From positions 1-30,423 of the forward strand of contig DIZF01000081.1 of assembly GCA_002427815.1 (NCBI GenBank): a DNA stretch of 30,423 bases, given 5' to 3'. Source of the stretch: Ramlibacter tataouinensis (GTDB lineage Bacteria > Pseudomonadota > Gammaproteobacteria > Burkholderiales > Burkholderiaceae_C). The position numbers were made by a program, and so were the translations under genes. Below are positions 7,541 to 15,428 of the stretch, one piece after another; the first letter of the stretch is position 1; each line of letters starts with the position of its first letter. The notes below the pieces were generated by a model, which saw only the letters and a program-made list of their open reading frames with translations, did no database searches and was not told the origin of the DNA.

Positions 7541-8122
7541 TCAGGCGAAGTTCTTTTCGGCAAAGCCCCAGTTCACCAGCTTGTCGAAGAAAGTCTCCAC
7601 GTATTTCTGGCGCAGGTTGCGGTAATCGATGTAATAGGCGTGCTCCCACACGTCGACCGTGAGCAGGGCCCGGTCGGCCGTGGTCAGCGGGGTGCCGGCG
7701 GCTCCGGTGTTGACGATATCGACGCTGCCATCGGGCTTCTTCACCAGCCAGGTCCAGCCCGAGCCGAAATTGCCGACGGCCGACTTGACGAACGCTTCGC
7801 GGAACGCCGCGTAGCTGCCCCATTTGCTCTTGATGGCCGCGCCCAGCGCGCCGCCGGGCTCGCCGCCGCCGGCCGGCTTCATGCAGTTCCAGAAGAAGGT
7901 GTGGTTCCAGACCTGGGCCGAATTGTTGTAAATGCCGCCCGAGGACTTCTTGACGATGTCTTCCAGCGTCATGTTCTCGAAGTCGGTGCCCTTTTGCAGG
8001 TTGTTGAGGTTCACGACGTAGGCGTTGTGGTGCTTGCCGTAGTGATACTCCAACGTCTCTTTCGAATAATGAGGCGCCAGCGCATCGAGAGCGTACGGGA
8101 GCGGGGGCAAGGTGTGTTCCAT
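7541..8122 (-). CDS. sodB: Superoxide dismutase, Fe/Mn family (Fe-type)
   Basis: A 193-aa cytosolic enzyme that dismutates superoxide to H2O2 and O2. The four metal ligands are present and spaced as in the family: His27, His74 (VWNHTFFWN), Asp157 and His161 (DVWEHAYYID). FFWNCMKP and GSGWTWLV with AGTPL fit the iron-type SodB. AGAGGA lies 6 nt before the MEHTLPPLPY start, which was preferred over an ATG 8 codons upstream. It is 41 bp downstream of xseA on the same strand, so the two may be co-transcribed. No signal peptide is present. Confidence 0.97.
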   Translation of the reverse strand: MEHTLPPLPYALDALAPHYSKETLEYHYGKHHNAYVVNLNNLQKGTDFENMTLEDIVKKSSGGIYNNSAQVWNHTFFWNCMKPAGGGEPGGALGAAIKSKWGSYAAFREAFVKSAVGNFGSGWTWLVKKPDGSVDIVNTGAAGTPLTTADRALLTVDVWEHAYYIDYRNLRQKYVETFFDKLVNWGFAEKNFA

Positions 8123-8163
8123 GGTTTTTCCTCTTGGTTGATGCATCTGCCAAGGCGCTGATT

Positions 8164-9462
8164 CTAAGAACTTATCGGACTCTGTGCCGTGACCGTCAGC
8201 GCAACCTCGCCGTCGGTGAGGGTGGCCAGCAGGTCCTGCCCCGGATGAGTCTGGCCGACGCGGGTTACCGCCCGGCCCGAACGGTCGGTCAGCAGGGCAT
8301 AGCCTCTTTTCAACACCAGCCGGGGATCCAGCAGTTCCAGGCGCAGCCTGGCGTGCTCAAGCATGTCGGCGCCACGGCGCAGACGCGCCTGAGCCGCCTC
8401 CTGGACAGCCGTTTCAGATGCGGCATAGCCCCTGCGTTCCTGTTCGAGCCGGATTAGAACGGCGAACCTGAGACGGTGCACCGACCGGCCCAGGCGCAGT
8501 TGCTGGTCCGCCATGCGGGCCAGCGGACGGCCCAGCCGGGATGTGGCCTGGTCCAGCCGCTGGCCGGCCTGGTCCAGCCGGCCGACCAGGGCAGAGCGCA
8601 AGCTGTCGCCCGCTGCTTCAAGCCCCGCGAGCCAGCTGTCCCTGGCCTGTGCCGCCAGCTCGGCCGCCGCGGTGGGCGTGGGAGCGCGGACATCGGCGCA
8701 GAAGTCCGCGATCGTGAAGTCGGTTTCGTGCCCGACGCCGCAGATCAGCGGCACGGGGCTTTGCACGATGGTGCGCGCCAGCGCTTCGTCATTGAAGGCC
8801 CAGAGGTCCTCGATCGACCCGCCGCCGCGCACCAGCAGGATCACGTCGATGGTGCCGGCCTCGGCGAGTCGGTACAGCCCCTGCAAGGCGCTGACCAGTT
8901 CCCCCGGTGCCTGCGCGCCTTGCACGGCGGCAGGGGCCAGGATCACAGGAATATGGGCGGCGCGGCGGCGCAAAGCCGTCACTACGTCATGGAGAGCGGC
9001 TGCCCCCGGCGACGTGACCACGCCTATGCCCCTGGGCAGCGCCACCGCAGCCCGCTTGCGCCCCGGGTCGAACAAGCCCTGAGCCTCCAGGCGGTCCTTC
9101 AGCCGGAGGAACTGCTCGTACAGGGCGCCCTGGCCCGCGGCTCGAAGGCTCTCGACGATCAGTTGCAAGTCGCCGCGGGGTTCATAGACCGCCAGCCGTC
9201 CCATCACTTCCACGCTGTCGCCGTCGCGCGGCACGAATTCCAGCAGGCTGGCGGCGCGCCGGAACATGGCACAGCGGATCTGGCCCTGGGCATCCTTCAA
9301 CGAGAAGTAACAGTGGCCGCTGGAGGCGGTCGAAAAGCCCGAAATCTCGCCCCGGACCGCGACGGGATTGAACCTCACTTCGAGGGTGTCAGCAATGGCG
9401 CGGCACAGCGCGCCGATTTGCCAGACGCGCGGCGCCAATACTGGACGAGTCGGGTCAACCAT
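8164..9462 (-). CDS. xseA: Exodeoxyribonuclease VII large subunit
   Basis: A 432-aa catalytic subunit of exonuclease VII, which degrades single-stranded DNA to oligonucleotides with the small subunit XseB (not in the window). The N-terminal OB fold (about 20-110) has VRGEISGFSTASSGHCYFSLKD. The catalytic core has PRGIGVVTSPGAAALHDVVTALRRR, LVRGGGSIEDLWAFNDE and GVGHETDFTIADFCADVRAPTPTAAAELA. A Gln/Arg-rich helical region (about 270-370) precedes the C-terminal LKRGYALLTD segment. The gene starts at MVDPTRPVL with a weak ribosome binding site and is divergent from exbB. Confidence 0.97.
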   Translation of the reverse strand: MVDPTRPVLAPRVWQIGALCRAIADTLEVRFNPVAVRGEISGFSTASSGHCYFSLKDAQGQIRCAMFRRAASLLEFVPRDGDSVEVMGRLAVYEPRGDLQLIVESLRAAGQGALYEQFLRLKDRLEAQGLFDPGRKRAAVALPRGIGVVTSPGAAALHDVVTALRRRAAHIPVILAPAAVQGAQAPGELVSALQGLYRLAEAGTIDVILLVRGGGSIEDLWAFNDEALARTIVQSPVPLICGVGHETDFTIADFCADVRAPTPTAAAELAAQARDSWLAGLEAAGDSLRSALVGRLDQAGQRLDQATSRLGRPLARMADQQLRLGRSVHRLRFAVLIRLEQERRGYAASETAVQEAAQARLRRGADMLEHARLRLELLDPRLVLKRGYALLTDRSGRAVTRVGQTHPGQDLLATLTDGEVALTVTAQSPISS

Positions 9463-9670
9463 CAGACAGAATGCGCCCTACAGGGTTATCGCACTTGAAA
9501 ACAGTCCACAGGGTGAGGCCTATTTCAGTAAATTGAGAGGCTTCATCCGAAAACGCTGATTCTGTCGAGCAAGTTGTTGATTTCATTGGATTTTTTTGTG
9601 CTCAAAATGTCATCGATCTGTCATGAAGCAGTATTGGCGCGGGTCAGCGGTATCTAAGAGCCCGGTTCTA

Positions 9671-9695
9671 CACAAAGTTATCCACAACTTTTGTG
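9671..9695 (+). promoter_or_regulatory. Inverted repeat containing a consensus DnaA box
   Basis: CACAAAGTT (9671-9679) and AACTTTTGTG (9686-9695) form an inverted repeat with one bulged base. The centre reads TTATCCACA (9678-9686), a perfect DnaA-box consensus. It is a single box with no cluster around it, so an origin is unlikely. DnaA-dependent or other repressor control of exbB, or chance, are the alternatives. Confidence 0.45.
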
Positions 9696-9720
9696 AGTTG
9701 AGTCCTACATCTCTGCAATT

Positions 9721-9750
9721 TTTCCTGGAGCGCGTCGAGTACAGGATAAT
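9721..9750 (+). promoter_or_regulatory. Candidate sigma-70 promoter for the exbB operon
   Basis: GATAAT at 9745-9750 resembles a -10 box. TTTCCT at 9721-9726, 18 bp upstream, is a poor -35. It would give a leader of about 35 nt before the TTG start at 9792. This comes from visual matching only. Confidence 0.35.
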
Positions 9751-9791
9751 TGGCCGCTGCTCAGCATTTCGCAGCGCCCGGAGACATCCCC

Positions 9792-10424
9792 TTGCTTTCG
9801 ATCATACAAGCCGCAGGCTGGCCGATTTGGCCCTTGGTTGCCTGTTCCATCCTCGCCCTCGCCCTGGTGATCGAGCGTTTCATCAGCCTCACCGCGGCCA
9901 AGGTGGCGCCCCCCAAGCTGCTGGAAGAAGCCCTGGCCGTGTCGCGAACCTCGGTTCCGACGCCCGACGTGGTGCGCCAGCTCGAGCAGAACTCGGCGCT
10001 CGGCGAGGTGCTGGCCAGCGGGATGCGCGCGCTCAACTCGGACCCGCGCTGCAGCGAAGTCGACCTGCGCGCCACCATGGAAAACACCGGGCGCGCCGTG
10101 GCACACCGCCTGGAGCGCTACCTGAGCTCGCTGGCGACCATCGCGTCGGCGGCTCCGCTGCTGGGCCTGCTGGGAACGGTGATCGGCATGATCGAGATTT
10201 TCGGCTCGCAGTCGGCCTCCGGCGGTGCCACCGGCGGCAATCCGGCCCAGCTCGCTCATGGCATTTCGGTGGCGCTGTACAACACGGCGTTCGGCCTGAT
10301 CGTGGCCATTCCGTCGCTGATCTTCTGGCGCTACTTCCGGGTCCGGGTCGACGAATACCTGTTGACGCTGGAACTGGCCGCCGAGCGCTTCGCGCGCCAC
10401 CTGAACGCCTTGCGCCACCCATGA
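9792..10424 (+). CDS. exbB: ExbB/TolQ-family proton channel subunit
   Basis: A 210-aa inner-membrane protein. With ExbD it forms the proton-driven motor that energises TonB-dependent import. The first membrane helix is at about 8-28 (GWPIWPLVACSILALALVIE). Two further helices lie in the C-terminal half (LATIASAAPLLGLLGTVIGMIEIF and GISVALYNTAFGLIVAIPSLIFW), with the family's conserved pore-lining residues. The start is a TTG. GGAG at 9780-9783 with an 8-nt spacer, and the homolog-like MLSIIQAAGW, decide for 9792 over the other TTG at 9750. It is the first gene of exbB-exbD-lpxK. Confidence 0.93.
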   Translation: MLSIIQAAGWPIWPLVACSILALALVIERFISLTAAKVAPPKLLEEALAVSRTSVPTPDVVRQLEQNSALGEVLASGMRALNSDPRCSEVDLRATMENTGRAVAHRLERYLSSLATIASAAPLLGLLGTVIGMIEIFGSQSASGGATGGNPAQLAHGISVALYNTAFGLIVAIPSLIFWRYFRVRVDEYLLTLELAAERFARHLNALRHP

Positions 10425-10458
10425 GCACGCGCTGTTCCCCGCCTTGCGGCGCACCGTC

Positions 10459-10890
10459 ATGAACTTCCGTCCACGCAAGAAGGAAGAACCGGAGATCAAC
10501 CTGATCCCGTTCATCGACGTGCTGCTGGTGGTTCTGATCTTCCTGATGCTGTCGACCACCTACAGCAAGTACACCGAGCTTCAACTCAAGCTCCCGGTAG
10601 CCGACGCCGACGTGCAGCGCGACTACCCGAAGGAAGTGATCGTCGGCGTGAGCAGCGATGGCAGATACGTCATCCAGGGGACTGCGGTGCCGGGCCGCAG
10701 CGTGGAGTCGGTTGCGCTCGCCTTGAGCGAGGCGGCCAAGTTCGGCAAGGACAGCGTCGTCATCATCAGCGCCGATGCCGCGGCGTCCCACCAATCCGTG
10801 ATCACCGTCATGGAAGCCGCGCGCAGAACCGGCCTGACGCAGATCACCTTCGCCACGCAGTCCTCGGCCCAGGCCGGGAAGCGGCGCTGA
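10459..10890 (+). CDS. exbD: ExbD/TolR-family biopolymer transport protein
   Basis: A 143-aa protein with a short cytoplasmic N-terminus (MNFRPRKKEEPEINLIPFID). One membrane helix (about 15-38) carries the proton-relaying Asp in PFIDVLLVVLIFLM. A periplasmic domain follows. It partners ExbB, 34 bp upstream. A start at the MNF codon was chosen over an upstream TTG because it is where the family begins. The stop codon lies inside a 12-bp tandem duplication that also contains the lpxK start. TolQ/TolR identity is less likely because no tolA, tolB or pal is nearby. Confidence 0.93.
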   Translation: MNFRPRKKEEPEINLIPFIDVLLVVLIFLMLSTTYSKYTELQLKLPVADADVQRDYPKEVIVGVSSDGRYVIQGTAVPGRSVESVALALSEAAKFGKDSVVIISADAAASHQSVITVMEAARRTGLTQITFATQSSAQAGKRR

Positions 10891-10907
10891 CCATGGCGCT
10901 GACCATG
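10884..10907 (+). repeat. Tandem duplication of 12 bp at the exbD-lpxK junction
   Basis: GCGCTGACCATG occurs twice in direct succession (10884-10895, 10896-10907), followed by a partial third copy GCGCTG. Each copy contains a TGA and an ATG. The first supplies the exbD stop and the lpxK start, and the second supplies an alternative in-frame lpxK start at 10905. Confidence 0.9.
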
Positions 10908-11906
10908 GCGCTGGCGCTGGCACTGCAGCGCGCCTGGTTGCGAAGAGGTCCGCTCGCCTGCGCGCTCTGGCCGGTCTCCCTTGTCTTCGGCGCGCTGGCG
11001 GGCATGCGCCGCTGCGCCTACCGTATCGGCCTGCTCAGGCGAGGTGCCGTGAGCGTGCCGGTGGTGGTGGTCGGCAACGTCGTCGTGGGCGGAGCCGGCA
11101 AGACGCCGGTCGTGATGGCGCTGGTCGAACACCTGCGTTCGCGCGGCCTGGTTGCCGGCGTGGTGTCGCGCGGCCATGGTCGCAGCGCCACCGGTTGCCT
11201 GGAAGTGCGGGCCGCCAGCAGCGCCGTGGACGTCGGCGACGAGCCGTTGCTGATTGAGCGGGCCACCCGGGTACCAGTCTTCGTCGCGGCGAGTCGCCTG
11301 GAGGCTGCGCGGGCGTTGCTCGCCGCTTATCCGGCCACCCAGGTCATCGTCAGCGACGACGGGCTGCAGCACTACGGCTTGCAGCGCGACCTGGAAATCT
11401 GCGTCTTCGACGAGCGCGGGATCGGCAACGGCTGGCTGCTGCCGGCCGGGCCATTGCGCGAGCCCTGGCCGCGCCATGCCGACCTGGTGCTGCGCAGCGG
11501 CGCGCCGGCGGGCGTAGTCGGATTCGAGCTTCGCCGCCGCCTGGCGAACCAGGCGCTGCGGGGTGACGGGGTCCGGATCGAACTCGCAGCGCTGCGGGAC
11601 CGGCCATTGACCGCCGTCGCCGGCATTGCGCGGCCGGAAGCGTTTTTCGCCATGTTGCGTGAGCAAGGGCTGCAACTGGCCGGGACCGTCGAGTTGGCGG
11701 ACCACCACGCATTCGACGCAATGCCTCGGGCGCTGGAAGGTCGCGAGCTGATCTGCACCGAGAAGGATGCGGTCAAGCTCTGGCCGCTGCGCCCGGATGC
11801 CTGGGCGGTGCCGCTGCGGGTCGAGGTCGAGCCGGACTTCTGGGCCGCGTTCGACCGTTTGCTGGACGCAAAGCTATCATCGCGCCATGGATCCCAAACT
11901 ACTTGA
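10893..11906 (+). CDS. lpxK: Tetraacyldisaccharide 4'-kinase
   Basis: A 337-aa enzyme that phosphorylates the 4' position of the lipid A disaccharide precursor at the cytoplasmic face of the inner membrane. A hydrophobic N-terminal anchor (about 20-40) precedes the P-loop VVGNVVVGGAGKTPVV (about 58-73). VVSRGHGR, VIVSDDGLQHYGLQRDLEI and the C-terminal DHHAF plus LICTEKDAVKL motifs are typical of LpxK. Two in-frame ATGs (10893 and 10905) arise from a 12-bp duplication. The first has GGGAAG 11 nt upstream and is preferred. It starts 2 bp after exbD and its 3' end overlaps the next gene by 20 bp. Confidence 0.96.
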   Translation: MALTMALALALQRAWLRRGPLACALWPVSLVFGALAGMRRCAYRIGLLRRGAVSVPVVVVGNVVVGGAGKTPVVMALVEHLRSRGLVAGVVSRGHGRSATGCLEVRAASSAVDVGDEPLLIERATRVPVFVAASRLEAARALLAAYPATQVIVSDDGLQHYGLQRDLEICVFDERGIGNGWLLPAGPLREPWPRHADLVLRSGAPAGVVGFELRRRLANQALRGDGVRIELAALRDRPLTAVAGIARPEAFFAMLREQGLQLAGTVELADHHAFDAMPRALEGRELICTEKDAVKLWPLRPDAWAVPLRVEVEPDFWAAFDRLLDAKLSSRHGSQTT

Positions 11907-12093
11907 GCTGCTGGTCTGCCCCGTCACGAAAGGCCACCTGGACTTCGACCGCGAGCGCCAGGAACTGCTCTCGCGCAGCGCCCGCCTGGCCTACCCGATC
12001 CGCGACGGCATCCCGATCCTGCTGGAGGAAGAGGCGCGCACCTTGAGCGACGAGGAACTGGAGCGGTTGCCTGCGCGCACGCCCCTGGTCTAG
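11887..12093 (+). CDS. Trm112/YcaR-family small protein
   Basis: A 68-aa protein with the MDPKLLELLVCPVTKGHL start, YPIRDGIPILL core and acidic C-terminus typical of YcaR/Trm112-like proteins that sit between lpxK and kdsB in many Gram-negative bacteria. Only one Cys is left of the zinc-knuckle pattern (CPVTKG), so zinc binding is unlikely. Its role is not established in bacteria. The archaeal and eukaryotic Trm112 relatives activate methyltransferases. It overlaps lpxK by 20 bp and is 11 bp before kdsB, so it is tightly co-transcribed. Confidence 0.92.
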   Translation: MDPKLLELLVCPVTKGHLDFDRERQELLSRSARLAYPIRDGIPILLEEEARTLSDEELERLPARTPLV

Positions 12094-12104
12094 CGCTGCA
12101 GCGC

Positions 12105-12869
12105 ATGGGTTTCTGTGTCCTGATCCCAGCCCGGCTGGCTTCCACCCGCCTGCCCGGCAAGCCGCTGGCGGACATCGCCGGGCAACCCATGATCGTGCGG
12201 GTCGCGCAACGCGCGCTCGCATCGTCCGCGCAGCGCGTCGTAGTAGCCGCCGACAGCGCGGAGATAGTCGACGCCTGTCATGGCCACGGTGTCGAGGCCG
12301 TGCTCACCCGCTCCGACCACGCCACCGGCAGCGACCGCTTGGCGCAGGCCTGTGACCTGCTGGAACTGGGTGGCGACCAACTCGTGATCAACGTGCAGGG
12401 CGACGAGCCATTGATCGAGCCCGCCCTGATCGACGCGGTGGCCGGGACTCTGGAAGCACGGCCCGAAGCCAGCATGGCCACCGCTGCTCACCGCATCGAA
12501 CGGGTGGAGGAATTCACGGATCCCAACGTGGTGAAGGTCGTGCTCGATGCACGCGGTCTGGCGCTTTACTTCAGCCGCGCGCCGATCGCCTGGTGGCGCG
12601 ACGGCTTTTCATCCGGCATTCATGCCCTGCCCGAGCCCGGCCCATTGCGGCACGTGGGCATTTACGCCTACCGCGCGGGTTTCCTGCGGCAGTTTCCCCG
12701 TCTGGCGCCCGCTCCGATCGAGCGAATCGAGGCGCTGGAGCAGCTGCGTGCGATGTGGCACGGCTACCGGATTGCGGTGCATGTCACGGCCTGCGCGCCG
12801 GGCATCGGCGTCGACACGCCGCAGGATCTGGAACGGGTTCGTGCCCTCTGGCGGCCGGCGGTGCCGTAA
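12105..12869 (+). CDS. kdsB: 3-deoxy-manno-octulosonate cytidylyltransferase
   Basis: A 254-aa cytosolic enzyme that activates KDO as CMP-KDO for LPS inner-core synthesis. The nucleotide-binding signature IPARLASTRLPGKPLADIAGQPMI is at the N-terminus. VINVQGDEPLIEP binds Mg/CTP. YFSRAPIAWWRDG, HVGIYAYRAGFLRQF and EQLRAMWHGYRI complete the family pattern. It follows the Trm112-like gene and supplies the same LPS pathway as lpxK. Confidence 0.97.
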   Translation: MGFCVLIPARLASTRLPGKPLADIAGQPMIVRVAQRALASSAQRVVVAADSAEIVDACHGHGVEAVLTRSDHATGSDRLAQACDLLELGGDQLVINVQGDEPLIEPALIDAVAGTLEARPEASMATAAHRIERVEEFTDPNVVKVVLDARGLALYFSRAPIAWWRDGFSSGIHALPEPGPLRHVGIYAYRAGFLRQFPRLAPAPIERIEALEQLRAMWHGYRIAVHVTACAPGIGVDTPQDLERVRALWRPAVP

Positions 12870-12979
12870 GCGGGCCAGCCGCAGCTGCGTGCTATCCTTT
12901 GCGCCAATGAGGCGCAACGCCGGCGGTGCGGAATCCGGTCCCCCAGCGCCCGCAGATTTCTAACGATCCGAGGACCTCC

Positions 12980-13636
12980 ATGAGACTGATTTTGTTGGGC
13001 GCACCCGGCGCAGGCAAAGGCACGCAAGCCGCGTTCATCTGCCGTAAATACGGTATCCCGCAGATCTCCACGGGGGACATGCTGCGGGCGGCGGTCAAGG
13101 CCGGCACGCCGCTGGGCGTGGCGGCCAAGAAGATCATGGACTCGGGCGCGCTTGTGAACGATGACATCATCATTGGCCTGGTCAAGGAACGGCTGGCGCA
13201 GCCGGACTGCGCCAAAGGATTCCTGTTCGACGGTTTCCCGCGCACCATCCCGCAAGCTGATGCGATGAAGGCGGCCGGTGTCCAGCTCGACTACGTGCTC
13301 GAAATCGACGTGCCGTTCGAGGCCATCGTCGAACGCATGAGCGGGCGCCGCTCCCATCCCGCCTCGGGTCGCACCTACCACGTCAAGTTCAACCCGCCCA
13401 AGGTCGAGGGGCGCGACGACGTGACCGGCGAGCCGCTGGTGCAGCGCGAGGACGACAAGGAAGAAACCGTCAAGAACCGGCTGCTGGTCTACGCCGCGCA
13501 GACCCGGCCACTGGTGGATTATTACGCGAGCTGGGCCAAGGCCGACCCGGCGGGAGCGCCCAAGTACCGCGCCATCAGCGGCAGCGGCACCGTGGAGGAA
13601 ATCACCGCCCGGGTGATGCAGGCGCTCTCGACCTGA
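12980..13636 (+). CDS. adk: Adenylate kinase
   Basis: A 218-aa cytosolic enzyme that interconverts ATP + AMP and 2 ADP. The P-loop GAPGAGKGTQA lies at about 7-17. The AMP-binding ISTGDMLR, FDGFPRTIPQADAM and LID-domain SGRRSHPASGRTYHVKFNPP motifs are all present. The long LID form lacks zinc-binding cysteines. The start at MRLILLGAPG has GAGGAC upstream. It is 110 bp after kdsB and may have its own promoter. Its 3' end overlaps the convergent asparaginase gene by 35 bp. Confidence 0.98.
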   Translation: MRLILLGAPGAGKGTQAAFICRKYGIPQISTGDMLRAAVKAGTPLGVAAKKIMDSGALVNDDIIIGLVKERLAQPDCAKGFLFDGFPRTIPQADAMKAAGVQLDYVLEIDVPFEAIVERMSGRRSHPASGRTYHVKFNPPKVEGRDDVTGEPLVQREDDKEETVKNRLLVYAAQTRPLVDYYASWAKADPAGAPKYRAISGSGTVEEITARVMQALST

Positions 13637-14582
13637 GCGGCCGGCGCAGCAGTTCGAGCATCAGCCGGACGCGGGCCTTCACCGGCGACAGGGCCCCGGC
13701 TTCGGGCAGGGCGTTGTCCGGATGCGCAAGGATCCGCCCCTGGGCGCAGCGCGTCGCCCGCAGGACCTTGATGCCGCCGGCCTGGGCCTGACGCAAAGCC
13801 AGTTCCAGTTCATGGTGCACCGTCCCGTTGCCGGTGGCAGCAACCACAAGGCCATCGACTCCCTGCGCCACCAAAGCATCGACAACAGCGCGGCCGGCGC
13901 CCGCGTGGCTCATGACGATTTCCACGCGCGGCCAACGCAGTACGCCGCTCAGCTCGTCCAGCCCCAGCGGCCGATCGCCGTCGCGGCCGGGCCAGTCCCG
14001 CAGCCGCCGCACAGCGCCTTCCTCGACATACCCGATCGGCCCCGCATCGCCTGAACTGAAGGCGTCGAGCCGCCAGGTGTGCTGCTTGGCGACATCGAAG
14101 GCCCCGTGAATGGTCCCGGCGCACACCGCGACCACCCCGCGCGCGCCGGGAGTCGAGGCAACCGCCACCGCATCGACCAGATTCTGCGGGCCGTCGGGCA
14201 CCAAGGCGGTGGCCGGCCGCATCGCGCAAGTCAACACCACGGCCTTGGCCGGCGCCAGCACCGATTGCAGGAAGAACGCCGTTTCCTCCAGGGTGTCGGT
14301 GCCGTGCGTGATGACCAGGCCGCAAACATCGTCCTGTGCCAGCCAATGGCCGCAGCGCAAGGCCAGCGTGCGCCAGATGTCGAAACTCATGTCCTTGCTG
14401 TCGATCTGGGCCACCTGCTCGGCCACCAGCGGCAGGCCCTGCAGCGCAGGAACGGCCGCGAGCAACTCCGCGATTCCGAGCTGCGCAGCCCGGTAGCCGA
14501 TGTTGTCGCGAGGGTCAGCGGCCGTGCCGGCTATGGTCCCGCCGGTTGCCAGGACGACGACTTTGTTGCGACTCACTTGCAT
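13602..14582 (-). CDS. L-asparaginase (cytoplasmic-type)
   Basis: A 326-aa enzyme of the asparaginase/glutaminase family that hydrolyses Asn to Asp and ammonia. The first catalytic motif ATGGTIAG carries Thr16. The second, ITHGTDTLEETAFFL, carries Thr95-Asp96. LTCAMRPATALVPDGPQNL is the conserved third block. There is no signal peptide, so it should act in the cytoplasm. The C-terminus ends in an Arg/Pro-rich tail (LRRPLRSRAPASPGR) encoded where it overlaps adk by 35 bp. The start lies only 11 bp from a LexA box in the lexA divergent region, so SOS influence on this gene is possible. Substrate preference (Asn versus Gln) is not readable. Confidence 0.93.
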   Translation of the reverse strand: MQVSRNKVVVLATGGTIAGTAADPRDNIGYRAAQLGIAELLAAVPALQGLPLVAEQVAQIDSKDMSFDIWRTLALRCGHWLAQDDVCGLVITHGTDTLEETAFFLQSVLAPAKAVVLTCAMRPATALVPDGPQNLVDAVAVASTPGARGVVAVCAGTIHGAFDVAKQHTWRLDAFSSGDAGPIGYVEEGAVRRLRDWPGRDGDRPLGLDELSGVLRWPRVEIVMSHAGAGRAVVDALVAQGVDGLVVAATGNGTVHHELELALRQAQAGGIKVLRATRCAQGRILAHPDNALPEAGALSPVKARVRLMLELLRRPLRSRAPASPGR

Positions 14583-14593
14583 TCTTTCGAAAA

Positions 14594-14609
14594 CTGTTTA
14601 AAAATACAG
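14594..14609 (+). promoter_or_regulatory. LexA (SOS) box 1
   Basis: CTGT-TTAAAAAT-ACAG matches the CTGT-N8-ACAG SOS consensus perfectly. It lies 31 bp upstream of the lexA start and 11 bp from the divergent asparaginase start, consistent with lexA autorepression. Confidence 0.92.
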
Positions 14610-14612
14610 GTA

Positions 14613-14628
14613 CTGGATATCAAACCAG
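14613..14628 (+). promoter_or_regulatory. Possible second, degenerate LexA box
   Basis: CTGG-ATATCAAA-CCAG has the same 4-8-4 dyad geometry, with a flanking TA, but a symmetric T-to-G/A-to-C change at the fourth position of each half. It is 3 bp after box 1. E. coli lexA also has two tandem boxes. It may be a weaker site or a cooperative partner. Confidence 0.55.
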
Positions 14629-14640
14629 TGGAGGCACGCA

Positions 14641-15315
14641 ATGCTCGACACTCCCAAGCTCACAGCCCGCCAGCAGCAGATTCTGGACCTGATCCAAAGC
14701 GCCATCGCCCGCACCGGCGCTCCGCCCACACGGGCCGAGATCGCTTCCGAGCTCGGGTTCAAGTCTGCCAACGCCGCCGAGGAGCATTTGCAGGCTCTGG
14801 CCCGAAAGGGTGTCATCGAACTGGTCAGCGGCACCTCACGCGGCATCCGCCTGAAAAGCGAGGCGCTGCGTGCGATCAACGAATCGCGCAATCGCCAATT
14901 CTCCCTGCCGCTGCAGAACCTGGCGCAGCTCGCCTTGCCGCTGATCGGCCGGGTCGCGGCCGGCTCGCCGATTCTGGCGCAGGAGCACGTCGACCAGACC
15001 TATTACGTCGAAAGCAGCCTGTTCCAGCGGCGGCCCGACTACCTGCTGAAGGTGCGCGGCATGTCGATGCGGGACGCCGGCATCATGGATGGCGACCTGC
15101 TGGCCGTGCAGGCCACCAAGGAAGCCAAGAACGGACAGATCATCGTGGCGCGATTGGGCGACGACGTGACCGTCAAGCGCTTCCGGCGCAACAAGCACCT
15201 GATCGAGCTGCACGCGGAAAACCCCGACTACCCCACCATCATCGTCGAGCCGGGCGAACCCTTCGAAATCGAAGGCCTGGCGGTCGGCCTCATCCGCAAC
15301 ACCATGCTCATGTAG
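14641..15315 (+). CDS. lexA: LexA repressor
   Basis: A 224-aa SOS repressor-protease. The N-terminal winged helix (about 1-72) has LTARQQQILDLIQS and the recognition helix region TRAEIASELGFKSANAAEEHL. The autocleavage site is Ala107-Gly108 (VAAGSP). The catalytic Ser142 is in GMSMRDAGIMDGDLL and the general-base Lys179 in DDVTVKRF. GGAGG with a 6-nt spacer precedes the ATG. The upstream LexA box shows autoregulation. The length is slightly above E. coli LexA (202 aa), as is usual for this family in Burkholderiales. Confidence 0.98.
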   Translation: MLDTPKLTARQQQILDLIQSAIARTGAPPTRAEIASELGFKSANAAEEHLQALARKGVIELVSGTSRGIRLKSEALRAINESRNRQFSLPLQNLAQLALPLIGRVAAGSPILAQEHVDQTYYVESSLFQRRPDYLLKVRGMSMRDAGIMDGDLLAVQATKEAKNGQIIVARLGDDVTVKRFRRNKHLIELHAENPDYPTIIVEPGEPFEIEGLAVGLIRNTMLM

Positions 15316-15428
15316 CGACACCGGCCTGCTTCAGGTGGCGGGCGTATGGCGTGTCGACGCCATCACCCTGCGGCAGTCCCTTCTGTTCAATCCTGCCTGT
15401 GTTCAAGTCTGAAGCGAAGGAGACTCAC

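Larger units (their letters stand above)
9463..9791. other. 329-bp divergent intergenic region between xseA and exbB
   Basis: No gene is supported. An A/T-rich stretch (about 9500-9620), unusual for this sequence, lies next to xseA. A DnaA-box-containing inverted repeat is at 9671-9695 and a possible exbB promoter at 9721-9750, both listed separately. The xseA promoter must lie at the left end but is not clear. Confidence 0.55.

Noticed and set aside
9671..9695. Chromosomal replication origin
   Set aside because: Only one DnaA box is visible and no dnaA, dnaN or box cluster is present.
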